Source: Microbacterium profundi (GTDB taxonomy: Bacteria; Actinomycetota; Actinomycetes; Actinomycetales; Microbacteriaceae). From it: a DNA stretch of 64,000 bases. Below the pieces are notes generated by a model. It was given only the letters and a program-made list of their open reading frames with translations. It had not been told where the DNA came from and searched no databases. The stretch lies in contig NZ_JPSY01000002.1 in NCBI RefSeq assembly GCF_000763375.1, positions 124,001 to 188,000 on the forward strand, read 5' to 3'. The position numbers were made by a program, and so were the translations under genes. Numbering within the stretch: the first letter of the stretch is position 1; each line of letters begins with the position of its first letter. Below, piece after piece: positions 35,043 to 43,895 of this stretch.

Positions 35043-35548
35043 CCGGGATCATCATCCCAGCGGATGCCGAGCAGCCACTCGAGCAACGCGAGTTCGCGGG
35101 GCTTGAGGACTACCGTGCGGCCGTCGGTGGGTGGATTGAAGCGATCGACCTACACGACCTCGGCGTGACCATCTACGTCAACGAAGAAGGGCGTGTACGG
35201 CAACTGCTGTTCAACTCCCGAGCCTCGTTCCTGTGGTGGTACCACGTGCCTGCAGCACGCCAGACGGCAGTGCTCGCCGGTAGCGCGGTCGTCGTCGGTC
35301 TTCCTGACCTAAATGGCGAGAACACCGATGTACCAGACGCCGTGCGCGGACTACTACTCGCACACACGTCCTACCGCGTCGAGGTTCGAACTACCGGTGA
35401 CCCGAAGTGGTACGGCAACCAGGCGATCTATCCCGATTACTGGGAGGCGGTCGTCTGGGCGATGGTCACGCTCGAACCGTGGACTTTGGCCGAGGATGTT
35501 CGCGTCTTGCCGGTCGAGGACGCCAGCGACACCGGAGGAGCGGCGTAA
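35036..35548 (+). CDS. DUF3846-like protein 2 (paralogue)
   Basis: 170 aa, ATG 35036 with GGGGAGG upstream, overlapping the previous stop. Same layout as its neighbour: VTGIIIPADAEQPLEQREF, GWIEAIDLHDLGVTIYVNEE, SFLWWYH and AVLAGSAVVVGLPD. A tandem duplication that has diverged strongly. Followed by a terminator at 35574-35634. Confidence 0.72.
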   Translation: MVTGIIIPADAEQPLEQREFAGLEDYRAAVGGWIEAIDLHDLGVTIYVNEEGRVRQLLFNSRASFLWWYHVPAARQTAVLAGSAVVVGLPDLNGENTDVPDAVRGLLLAHTSYRVEVRTTGDPKWYGNQAIYPDYWEAVVWAMVTLEPWTLAEDVRVLPVEDASDTGGAA

Positions 35549-35892
35549 GCGACTTCGCGTACCTCTCCGCTACGGCGGCGACTGCCCAGCTTTGAGCGCT
35601 CCTGAGCGTTCGGCTGGAGCGGTCGCCGCCTTTTCAAATGGTGAAGACGCCCCAGTGGAGAGGTGATGGGCACCATACAAGACTGCACCGGGTAACCCCG
35701 CGTTGGTGAAAGGGTTCACGAAAATCCCTGTTCATGCAATAATAAGCGCAGTATTCATCTTCCGGTTCGAGGTCTCTCCCGGAATCGAATCACCCGAAGC
35801 GCATCGGCCCGCTGTCCGCGGTCGCCGATACTCTGAGAGAACGCTTTGTGGATAACTGCGCCGACCGCCAGGTTGTGGAGAAAGGAGCACGC
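35549..35892. other. Intergenic region before the defence operon
   Basis: About 340 bp. The first part holds a terminator (35574-35634). The middle (around 35735-35760) is AT-rich and is the best place for a promoter. An exact match to the DnaA-box consensus on the minus strand (TGTGGATAA, 35847-35855) lies just before the leader ORF; one box alone is weak evidence. No convincing gene was found here. Confidence 0.5.
35574..35634 (+). terminator. Terminator of the DUF3846 pair
   Basis: GGCGGCGAC (35574-35582) pairs with GTCGCCGCC (35622-35630), followed by TTTT. The intervening 39 nt can form inner pairings. Placed directly after the DUF3846 genes, it separates them from the next operon. Confidence 0.65.
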
Positions 35893-35988
35893 ATGATCGG
35901 TTACCCCTGCCCGAAGGCTTTCGCGATTGCGTCGCTTGTTCTGATGCCAACTTCACGTGCCTCGGCAGTCGGGAGTTTTGTCTCGTGA
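35893..35988 (+). CDS. 31-aa leader ORF of the defence operon
   Basis: ATG 35893 has AAAGGAG 6-7 nt upstream, the best ribosome-binding site in this region. The product is a short hydrophobic peptide (MIGYPCPKAFAIASLVLMPT ...). Its TGA overlaps the GTG start of the SNF2 gene (GTGA), and the SNF2 gene has little Shine-Dalgarno of its own. Likely a translational-coupling leader; a functional peptide is possible. Confidence 0.55.
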   Translation: MIGYPCPKAFAIASLVLMPTSRASAVGSFVS

Positions 35989-38864
35989 CGACTCCGCTCA
36001 GCGACTACCAGGCCAAGTACTTTGCTCACGAGCTTCAACGAAGCTACGCCAACGACCACGTAGGGAAGCTCGCTGGTCTCCTTTTCGACGCGCAGGTCGA
36101 GCCCAAGCCGCATCAGATCGATGCGGCTCTCTTCGCGCTACAGACGCCGTTCCTGCCCGGTGTGATTCTCGCGGACGAGGTCGGGCTGGGCAAGACGATC
36201 GAGGCGGGGATCGTCATCTCGCAGTACTGGGCGGAGCGGAAGCGCAGCATCCTGATCGTGGCTCCGTCGAGTCTGCGGCAGCAGTGGCAGCAGGAGCTAT
36301 CTGAGAAATTCTTGATCCCTTCTGCCTTGCTCGACGCGAAGTCCAAAGCGTCGCTACTCTCTCCGTCAGGACTGCGAACCCCACAGATTCTAATCTGCTC
36401 GTACGAGTTTGTACTGCGCAACGAGCAGTCGCTGCTGAAAGCGTGGGACCTGGTCATTGCCGATGAAGCACATCGGCTTCGCAACTATTGGAACGGCAAG
36501 GCAAAGGTCTCCGAAGCTGTCGCCCATGTGGTGTCTGGTGCATCGAAGACGGTATTCCTGACAGCGACTCCGCTTCAGAACAGGCTGGAAGAGCTGTATG
36601 GCCTGGTCTCGGTGTTTAGCCCGGACTACTTCTACTCGCTCGATGCGTTCCGTGAGCGCTACATCAAGAACCGTGATGTCTCGGGTGATGACCTGGCCGA
36701 ACGGGTCGGGACGATCGCCAAGCGGACCCTGCGCAGAGACGCGGATAAGTACATCCATTTCACCAAGCGACTGCCGCTGACAGTCGAGTTCGACCCGTCA
36801 CCGGAGGAAGTGCGTCTATACGACCTTGTCAACGAATACCTGCAAAGGGATGAGTTGCTCGCCTTCGCCGGGTCGCAGCGGCATCTGTCGGCGCTGATCA
36901 TTCGGAAGCGGCTCGGCTCCTCAACGTACGCAGTCTCGAGCACGCTGGAGAACATCGCCAACCGACTGGCCGGCGAGCTTGACGCCGGTCAGAGCCGCGA
37001 TGCGCGTGGCGGTCTGTTCTTTGACGAGGACCTCACCAGTGACGAGGTTGAGGAAGTCGAGGAGAACCAGGACACGGCGTTCGGGCCGGAGGTCGATGCG
37101 GGTGCGGATCCAACACTTCGGCAGCGCATCGAGGCCGAGGTCGCCGAACTCCGGAGCTTTGCAGCGCTGGCACGTTCGATCACGGTCAACCAGAAAGCGG
37201 CCAAACTCGGCGACGCCCTGGATCAGGGGTTCGCACGACTTGCAGAGATCGGTGCCCCTCAGAAGGCGATCATCTTCACCGACAGCACCAAGACCCAGGA
37301 ATACATCGCCCGTCACCTGCGAGACATCGGGCGCGGCGAAGGACTGGTTCTATTCAACGGCTCCAACAATTCACCCGAATCAGCGGCGATCTATCAGAGG
37401 TGGCTCGTGGCCAACAAGGACGGCGACCTGATCACGGGTATTCCCGCTGCTGACCGGCGTAAAGCCTTGGTGGACTATTTCCGCACCGAGGGTACGATCA
37501 TGATCGCCACGGAGGCAGCTGCCGAAGGTATCAACCTGCAGTTCTGCTCGATGGTTGTCAACTACGACCTGCCCTGGAACCCTCAGCGCGTAGAGCAGCG
37601 CATCGGCCGTGCGCACCGGTTCGGACAGAAGCACAACGTTGTGGTCGTGAACTTCTCGAACAAGGGCAATATCGCCGAGCAACGCATCCTCGAACTACTG
37701 GCGAACAAGTTCCACCTGTTCGAGAGCGTCTTCGGTGCCAGCGACGAAGTGCTGGGAGCAATCGAAGATGGCCTCGACTTCGAGAAGACCATCAGCAACA
37801 TCCTCACTAGTTGCCGAACCGCCGACGAACTCGACGGCGCGTTCAAGCAACTGGAGGCCGAGTACGCGGGTGAGATATCCAGTGAGATGGCCCGGGCCAA
37901 GGCGAAGGTCTTCGACAACCTTGATCCGCACGTGCAAGACCGCCTGAAGGCATATGACACGGAGTCGGGAGAGGTGCTGAACAAGTTCGAGCGCCTGCTC
38001 CTCGCAGTTACTCGTCACGGACTGGCCAGCTACGCCACGTTCGAGGGCGACGGACGTCACTTCGTGCTACACAATTCACCTGTCGATGATGCGCCGACTG
38101 GCCGTTACTACTTCAAGTCCCAGCCGCTCGACAACGCCCATCAGTATCGCTACGCCAGCCCGCTCGCTCAGCATGTGCTCGAGGAAGCGAAAGAGCGCGC
38201 GACGCCGAGCCGCGAACTAGTGTTCAGCCTCGCGCAGTCGGAGCGCGCGAGCGGCGCGGCTAAGGCGCTCGAAGGCCGAAGTGGCGAGCTTACGGTCAAC
38301 TTGGTCACTTTCAGTATGAAAGCCAAACACGACGACATCTCCGAGTCCTACATGCTCGCCGGCACGCTCACCGACGACGGCGAATGGCTCGACCACGAGT
38401 ATGTGGCGGACATCCTTGATCTGGCCTGCGTCAGCACCAGCGACGGCTTGATCGAGGTGGACGATGCCAAGTTTGCTCCCTACCTGGACGCGCGCCGGAC
38501 TGAACTCGAAAAAGAAGTCCAAGGGCGCAACTCTCGTTACTACGACCAACAGGAAGAGCTGCTGTATCGAAACCAGCAGGATCGCAAGGCGGAGCATGAA
38601 GGGCAAATCCGCGAGTACCGCGCCAAGGAGAAGGAAGCCCGCAAGCTCGCACGTCAGGCAGACGACCCGATGGAGCAACTTCGCCACAAGAAGGAAGCCC
38701 GCCGCTGGGAGCAACGCGCCGAGGACGCCGATGAAGACTTCCGCGACACCCGCAAGAGCTTGCGCGCTGAGGCTGACAAGTTCCTTGACCTCATCGAGCA
38801 ATCCCTCAAGGGCACGCAGCACACCGAGCAGCTGTTCACGATCCGATGGAGGGTCGCCGCATGA
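35985..38864 (+). CDS. SNF2/RapA-type helicase-like ATPase of the defence operon
   Basis: 959 aa. SNF2-type motor: motif I ADEVGLGKTIEAG (Lys70), DEAH box IADEAHRL (160-163), SAT-type FLTATPLQNR, and motif VI WNPQRVEQRIGRAHRFGQ (about 530-548). A long charged coiled coil (about 840-945) precedes the C-terminus. SNF2 motors remodel or translocate on double-stranded DNA without strand separation. GTG 35985 overlaps the leader ORF. It is first of the Mod/Res/OLD/zinc-hook series. DISARM has an SNF2 gene (drmD), but the other DISARM genes are absent. Confidence 0.92.
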   Translation: MTTPLSDYQAKYFAHELQRSYANDHVGKLAGLLFDAQVEPKPHQIDAALFALQTPFLPGVILADEVGLGKTIEAGIVISQYWAERKRSILIVAPSSLRQQWQQELSEKFLIPSALLDAKSKASLLSPSGLRTPQILICSYEFVLRNEQSLLKAWDLVIADEAHRLRNYWNGKAKVSEAVAHVVSGASKTVFLTATPLQNRLEELYGLVSVFSPDYFYSLDAFRERYIKNRDVSGDDLAERVGTIAKRTLRRDADKYIHFTKRLPLTVEFDPSPEEVRLYDLVNEYLQRDELLAFAGSQRHLSALIIRKRLGSSTYAVSSTLENIANRLAGELDAGQSRDARGGLFFDEDLTSDEVEEVEENQDTAFGPEVDAGADPTLRQRIEAEVAELRSFAALARSITVNQKAAKLGDALDQGFARLAEIGAPQKAIIFTDSTKTQEYIARHLRDIGRGEGLVLFNGSNNSPESAAIYQRWLVANKDGDLITGIPAADRRKALVDYFRTEGTIMIATEAAAEGINLQFCSMVVNYDLPWNPQRVEQRIGRAHRFGQKHNVVVVNFSNKGNIAEQRILELLANKFHLFESVFGASDEVLGAIEDGLDFEKTISNILTSCRTADELDGAFKQLEAEYAGEISSEMARAKAKVFDNLDPHVQDRLKAYDTESGEVLNKFERLLLAVTRHGLASYATFEGDGRHFVLHNSPVDDAPTGRYYFKSQPLDNAHQYRYASPLAQHVLEEAKERATPSRELVFSLAQSERASGAAKALEGRSGELTVNLVTFSMKAKHDDISESYMLAGTLTDDGEWLDHEYVADILDLACVSTSDGLIEVDDAKFAPYLDARRTELEKEVQGRNSRYYDQQEELLYRNQQDRKAEHEGQIREYRAKEKEARKLARQADDPMEQLRHKKEARRWEQRAEDADEDFRDTRKSLRAEADKFLDLIEQSLKGTQHTEQLFTIRWRVAA

Positions 38865-38923
38865 GCAGCACGGCAACGATCGCACACGAAACTACTAACG
38901 CAATCACGGAGAACGACAAATGA
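38861..38923 (+). CDS. 20-aa linking ORF between SNF2 and Mod
   Basis: ATG 38861 overlaps the SNF2 stop (ATGA), and its own TGA overlaps the Mod start (ATGA). The peptide is Thr/Asn-rich. It fills the 55-bp gap exactly, so ribosomes leaving SNF2 could re-initiate through it to Mod. A GGAG also precedes Mod. Peptide function is doubtful; coupling is the likelier role. Confidence 0.4.
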   Translation: MSSTATIAHETTNAITENDK

Positions 38924-40908
38924 CCGACGACATTAACGAAACACCATCTACGACACCGAACTTTCAGACCGAGCTGGCAGCGCAGCTAGCCGATCTGATC
39001 CCGGAAGCCATTGCCGATGGCAAGGTCGACGTCGCCAAGCTCCAGGAACTCCTCAGCACGGACGCTGCCGAGCCCAACGAGCGTTTCGGCCTGTTCTGGC
39101 CGGGGAAGAAACGTGCCTTGCGTGCTGCTCAGGAGCCGACGACCGCAACGCTGCGACCAGACCTTGAGAACAGCAAGGATTGGGACACCACCAAGAACAT
39201 TTTCATCGAGGGCGACAACCTCGAAGTGCTCAAGATTCTACAGAAGCACTATCACGCCAAGATCAAGATGATCTACATCGATCCGCCATATAACACCGGT
39301 AAAGACTTCGTCTACCCCGACAACTTCAAGGAGGGCCTCGACACCTACCTGGAATGGACACGTCAGGTCAATGAGGAGGGCAAGAAGCTCTCAACCAACG
39401 CAGACACCGAGGGTCGTTACCACTCGAATTGGCTGAACATGATGTACCCGCGACTCAAGCTCGCGCGCAACCTCCTCACCGAGGACGGTGTCATTTTTGT
39501 CTCGATCGATGACCATGAATACGACAATCTCAAGAAGCTCTGCGACAGCGTCTTCGGCGAGTCAAACTACCTAAATACTTTTGTTTGGGTGAGCAACCTC
39601 AAGGGGCGACAGATCTCGGCGAGTGGTGCGGCCGGAACGAAGGAGTACTTGCTTTGTTATGCCCGGCGAGGCGACGATGCCCCTGAGTTCAGGGGCTCCG
39701 CGTCTCGTCTCAAGGTGTTAATGCCCACGATCTATAAGGGCTTCAACTACAAGCCTGAGAGCGATGAGCGCGGCCCATACGTACTAAAGAACGAGCTTTA
39801 CAACACGAACTCAGCGTTCAATGAGGTGACTCGCCCGAACCTTGTGTACGACATTTATTACGACCCCGCTAGCGGCGACATACGGACAGGCCCTGTCACG
39901 GATGGGCACGTTCATGCTGGGTACGTCAAGATCAGTCCAAAGCGGAACAACAATGGCACACACGAGTATCACGCATTTCGGTGGAGTACCAAAAAGGTCG
40001 AAGCCGAATCATACGATCTCGCCTTCATTGAATCTCCCTCTGGTTGGAAGGTCTATACCAAAGTTCGCGATGTGGATGCTGCGACGGTTAAGGACCTCAT
40101 CATGGACATCACTACAAATGAAGGCGCGGCCGACATTGCCAAGCTTGGCCTGGACCCAAAATGGTTTGATTACCCGAAACCAGTAAACCTCATCAAGCTC
40201 CTCGTTGAGGCGGCGACGGAGCAGGATTCAATTGTCCTTGATTTCTTCGCTGGTTCTGGCACAACGGCACATGCCGTAATGATGGCCAATTCCGATGGTG
40301 AAGGACAACGACGCTTCATCCAAGTTCAGTTACCAGAACCCCTGGCTGAAAATCACGATGCACGCGCCGCGGGCCTGACATCGATCGCTGATATCTCCGT
40401 GGCTCGCATCCGTGCCGCGGCGAAGTCGATCGAGCAGGAGGAGCGGAACCGCCTCGGTGATGATCGTTCGGGTGACACTGGTGTACGTGCCTATCGCCTT
40501 GCCGAGACAAACTTCTCTAAGTGGAAGTTGTCGAGTGACGTCGAACTCAATGCCCTCGAGCAACACATGCTTGATCTACGCGAGAGCAGCAGCGCCGATG
40601 AGGCAACACCCGACAACCTTCTCACCGAAGTTCTGCTCAAGCAGGGTTATTCACTGACTGAAAAGATCGAGTCGGCTGAGGTTGCTGACCTCGACGTTCG
40701 TATCGTTCGTGACCGCGACGGAGATATCGGTGTGCTCGCGTACCTGAACGAACACGTCAAGCCAACGTTGGAACAACTCCGTGCACTCGTTGACAAGTCG
40801 CCTGCGCGCATGATCGTGCTCGAAGACGCATTCAAGGGTGATGACGAGTTGAAGACTAACCTTGTCCAGCTCTGCAAGAGCAAGGGCATCGAACTGTGGA
40901 CGACGTAA
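38920..40908 (+). CDS. Type III-like adenine-N6 DNA methyltransferase (Mod)
   Basis: 662 aa, beta-class order: catalytic DPPY (121-124 in YIDPPYNTGKDF) before the AdoMet motif DFFAGSGTTAHAV (about 441-453). The central region (about 215-330) would hold the target-recognition domain. Size, order and the adjacent Res-like gene fit the Mod subunit of type III restriction systems, which sets specificity and methylates one strand. The N-terminus has an acidic helical extension (1-60). The stop overlaps the Res start (TAATG). Confidence 0.93.
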   Translation: MTDDINETPSTTPNFQTELAAQLADLIPEAIADGKVDVAKLQELLSTDAAEPNERFGLFWPGKKRALRAAQEPTTATLRPDLENSKDWDTTKNIFIEGDNLEVLKILQKHYHAKIKMIYIDPPYNTGKDFVYPDNFKEGLDTYLEWTRQVNEEGKKLSTNADTEGRYHSNWLNMMYPRLKLARNLLTEDGVIFVSIDDHEYDNLKKLCDSVFGESNYLNTFVWVSNLKGRQISASGAAGTKEYLLCYARRGDDAPEFRGSASRLKVLMPTIYKGFNYKPESDERGPYVLKNELYNTNSAFNEVTRPNLVYDIYYDPASGDIRTGPVTDGHVHAGYVKISPKRNNNGTHEYHAFRWSTKKVEAESYDLAFIESPSGWKVYTKVRDVDAATVKDLIMDITTNEGAADIAKLGLDPKWFDYPKPVNLIKLLVEAATEQDSIVLDFFAGSGTTAHAVMMANSDGEGQRRFIQVQLPEPLAENHDARAAGLTSIADISVARIRAAAKSIEQEERNRLGDDRSGDTGVRAYRLAETNFSKWKLSSDVELNALEQHMLDLRESSSADEATPDNLLTEVLLKQGYSLTEKIESAEVADLDVRIVRDRDGDIGVLAYLNEHVKPTLEQLRALVDKSPARMIVLEDAFKGDDELKTNLVQLCKSKGIELWTT

Positions 40909-43895
40909 TGAGTAGTGCCGGATTCAAGTTCGACCCCAGCCAGCCATTCCAGCTCGACGCCATTGGCTCCGTTGTCGATCTCTTCGACGGTCAGCCTAAG
41001 GACGCCGAGAAGCTTGTCATGACCCTGCGCGGCCAGGTCTCCTTGACGGAGACTAATCAGGCCGCCCTCGATATCGACCTCACGCAGGAGGTCGGCGCTG
41101 TTGGTAACAACGTGGTGCTCGATAAGTTTACTGTGCTGCAGAACGTCCAACGCGTGCAGGACCGCAATGGCCTCGAGGTTGCGGCGGAGCTCTACAACGA
41201 TGAGCTCGACTTCGACGTCGAGATGGAGACCGGCACGGGTAAGACTTATGTCTACCTACGCACTATTTTCGAACTGGCGCAAAAATACAACTTCACGAAG
41301 TTCGTAATCCTCGTGCCGAGTGTCGCCATTCGTGAGGGTGTAAGTACCAGCATCCGTTTGATGCGTCAGCATTTCAAAGATCTCTATCCGGGGTATCCGT
41401 TTGATGCCTCTGTTTACAGTGGCAAGAGCGCTGAAGAGGTGCAGGCATTCGCCACTTCGACGAACGTGCAGATCTTGATCATGACGATCGACTCGATCCG
41501 TGGAAACTCGGCTACTCGCATCATCCACCAGACTCGCGACAACCTCAACGGCCTGCGTCCGATCGACTACCTCAAGGCGACACGCCCCGTGGTCATCATG
41601 GATGAGCCGCAGAACATGGAGTCGCAACTTTCGCAGTCGGCAGTGGGTGAACTCGACCCAGCCTTCACGCTTCGCTACAGTGCCACGCACAAGAAGCAGC
41701 GCAATGTCGTCTACCGGCTCGACCCGGTCGATGCGCATGATCTCGGTCTCGTTAAGCAGATCGTGGTCGCGGATGTCCAGCAGCAAGGTGCCGACGCAGC
41801 GCCGTACATCAAGCTCGTTGAGGTTAAGCGTGAGCCAAGCTGGGCGGCTCGAGTCGAGCTATCAGTGCGGAAAGCTGACGGGAGCCTTGAGCGACGTATT
41901 GTTTCAGCGAAACCGGACCAGGAGCTTTCCGACGCGCGAATCACGAACAACCCCGTCTATGACGGTTGGCGCGTGATGAGTGGGATGAACATCGCGTATG
42001 GCGGTGAACCGGGCAGTATTGAACTGAATCAGCACGGCTTCCTCTACGAGGGCGAGAGCATCGGCGGCTCGAGTAGTGCAATTTATAAGGAAATGATCCG
42101 CGAGACCATTCGCGAGCACCTCCGCAAGGAGTCGATGCTTCGGGACAAGGGCATCAAGGTGCTCAGCTTGTTCTTCGTCGACAAGGTCGTGAGCTTCCTC
42201 GGTGACGGAGCCAGCAACGAGGACGCCAATGGTGAGTTCGTGAAGTGGTTCGATGAGGTGTTCATCGAAGAGCGCGCCAAATCCGCCCGTTATCAGGAAC
42301 TCCTGCCGCAGGCTCCGAGTGAATTGCGTCGAGCGTACTTCTCGCAGATCAAGCGCGGCAAGGTCACGAGCTTCCAAGACTCATCGGGAGCGAGCAAGGC
42401 GGACGATGATGCCTACGAACTGATCATGCAGGCCAAGGAGAGGCTTCTCGACGAGTCCGAGCCGGTGCGGTTCATCTTCAGCCACTCAGCGCTGCGCGAG
42501 GGCTGGGACAACCCGAACGTCTTCCAGATCTGTACGTTACGCGAGATGGGGGCTGAGGTCGAGCGTCGACAGACCATCGGCCGTGGACTTCGTTTGCCTG
42601 TCACCAAGACAGCGGATGGTTATACACGCGTCGCTGACCGTGGCATCGCCACTCTGACGGTCATTGCGAACGAGTCCTACACGGCATTCGCGAAGAGCTT
42701 GCAGAACGAGTACAAGTCGGCTGGTGTGGAAATTGGCCGGGTGCGCGTCAGCGAGTTTGCGAAGATCCCGCGTCAGGCTCAGGATGGCGCGGTCACCGAT
42801 GAACTGTTTGGCTTCACATGGTCGAAGGAGGTTTTTGACCACCTGACGCTGAACGGCTATCTGGCAGAGGGGAACGTCACGTCGAAGTTCCTTCCCGACA
42901 CGATTGGATTCTCGCTCAATCTGCCGGAGTATCTGGACGACTACGAACCGCAGATCATCGACCTGGTGCGCCACACGAGCATCGAGCGCTACGTCAGGCC
43001 CAAGAGCAATCGGCACCCGCGTCTGCTCAATAAGCAGTTGTACTCGACGCCGGAGTTCGATGATTTCTGGCACGCGATCAGCCGTAAGACCACGTATCGG
43101 GTCAGCGTGAAGCGCGACCAGATCATCGAGAATTCGGTCAAGGCGATCCGGGAGTCGCCCAAGATTGACGCACTACGTATCCAAGTCACTCGTGCCGGTG
43201 TGAAGGTGTTGCGCGGCGGTGCGAAGGGTGCCGAACTAGGCACACGCTCGGCGGATCTCAAGGGAAGCTACGACCTCCCCGACATCATCGCTGAACTGCA
43301 AGAGGCGACGTCCCTCACTCGTCGGACAATCGTCGATATCCTGATCGGCTCTGGTCGGCTCGAAGAGTTCATTAGCAACCCCAACGACTTCATCGCGATG
43401 GCAAAGCGCGCACTGCAGACCGAGCTGTCCAAGATCGTCGTGGACGGCATCCAGTACGAGAAGATTGCTGGCTATGTCTACGAACTGCGGGACCTGCAAG
43501 CGGACGGGCTCGAAGAGAAGGAGCGCTTCCTCGACCAGATGTATCAGGTGCAGAACAAGCAGAAGACCGACTTCGACTACGTTGTCTACGACTCCGACGT
43601 TGAGCGTCAGTTCGCCGAACTTCTCGACTCTCGCGAGGACGTCAAGATGTTCATGAAGTTGCCGTCGAAGTTCAAGATCGACACACCTGTCGGCCCGTAT
43701 AACCCCGACTGGGCGATCATCAAGCGTGAAGACGGTGAAGACCGGATCTACATGATTCGCGAGACGAAAAGCACTATGGACGACTCGAAGCTTCGCCCGA
43801 GCGAACTCGCGAAGATCAAGTCCGCGAAGCAGCACTTCAAGGCGATTGGTATTGAGGATTACGCGCGATCTGCGCCGGGAAGTTGGAACATATGA
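40908..43895 (+). CDS. Type III-like restriction subunit (Res): SF2 helicase plus PD-(D/E)XK nuclease
   Basis: 995 aa from ATG 40908 (TAATG overlap; GTG 40896 is an alternative). SF2 motifs: METGTGKTYVYL (Lys112), DEPQ box VIMDEPQN (232-235), YSATHKK, and REGWDNPNVFQICTL with motif VI RRQTIGRGLRLPV. Near the end is a nuclease core: NPDWAII (Asp934) and RETKST (Glu952, Lys954), a PD-x17-ExK arrangement preceded by KLPSKFKID. This is the order of type III Res subunits, which translocate after Mod recognition and cut. The stop overlaps the next start (ATGA). Confidence 0.92.
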   Translation: MSSAGFKFDPSQPFQLDAIGSVVDLFDGQPKDAEKLVMTLRGQVSLTETNQAALDIDLTQEVGAVGNNVVLDKFTVLQNVQRVQDRNGLEVAAELYNDELDFDVEMETGTGKTYVYLRTIFELAQKYNFTKFVILVPSVAIREGVSTSIRLMRQHFKDLYPGYPFDASVYSGKSAEEVQAFATSTNVQILIMTIDSIRGNSATRIIHQTRDNLNGLRPIDYLKATRPVVIMDEPQNMESQLSQSAVGELDPAFTLRYSATHKKQRNVVYRLDPVDAHDLGLVKQIVVADVQQQGADAAPYIKLVEVKREPSWAARVELSVRKADGSLERRIVSAKPDQELSDARITNNPVYDGWRVMSGMNIAYGGEPGSIELNQHGFLYEGESIGGSSSAIYKEMIRETIREHLRKESMLRDKGIKVLSLFFVDKVVSFLGDGASNEDANGEFVKWFDEVFIEERAKSARYQELLPQAPSELRRAYFSQIKRGKVTSFQDSSGASKADDDAYELIMQAKERLLDESEPVRFIFSHSALREGWDNPNVFQICTLREMGAEVERRQTIGRGLRLPVTKTADGYTRVADRGIATLTVIANESYTAFAKSLQNEYKSAGVEIGRVRVSEFAKIPRQAQDGAVTDELFGFTWSKEVFDHLTLNGYLAEGNVTSKFLPDTIGFSLNLPEYLDDYEPQIIDLVRHTSIERYVRPKSNRHPRLLNKQLYSTPEFDDFWHAISRKTTYRVSVKRDQIIENSVKAIRESPKIDALRIQVTRAGVKVLRGGAKGAELGTRSADLKGSYDLPDIIAELQEATSLTRRTIVDILIGSGRLEEFISNPNDFIAMAKRALQTELSKIVVDGIQYEKIAGYVYELRDLQADGLEEKERFLDQMYQVQNKQKTDFDYVVYDSDVERQFAELLDSREDVKMFMKLPSKFKIDTPVGPYNPDWAIIKREDGEDRIYMIRETKSTMDDSKLRPSELAKIKSAKQHFKAIGIEDYARSAPGSWNI

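Noticed and set aside
35847..35855. Replication origin suggested by an exact DnaA box
   Set aside because: A single box without an AT-rich unwinding element or further boxes is expected by chance and near promoters.
35901..36113. 70-aa minus-strand frame opposite the start of the SNF2 gene
   Set aside because: The end looks vaguely like a helix-turn-helix tail, but it overlaps the SNF2 start and the leader ORF and has no ribosome-binding site.
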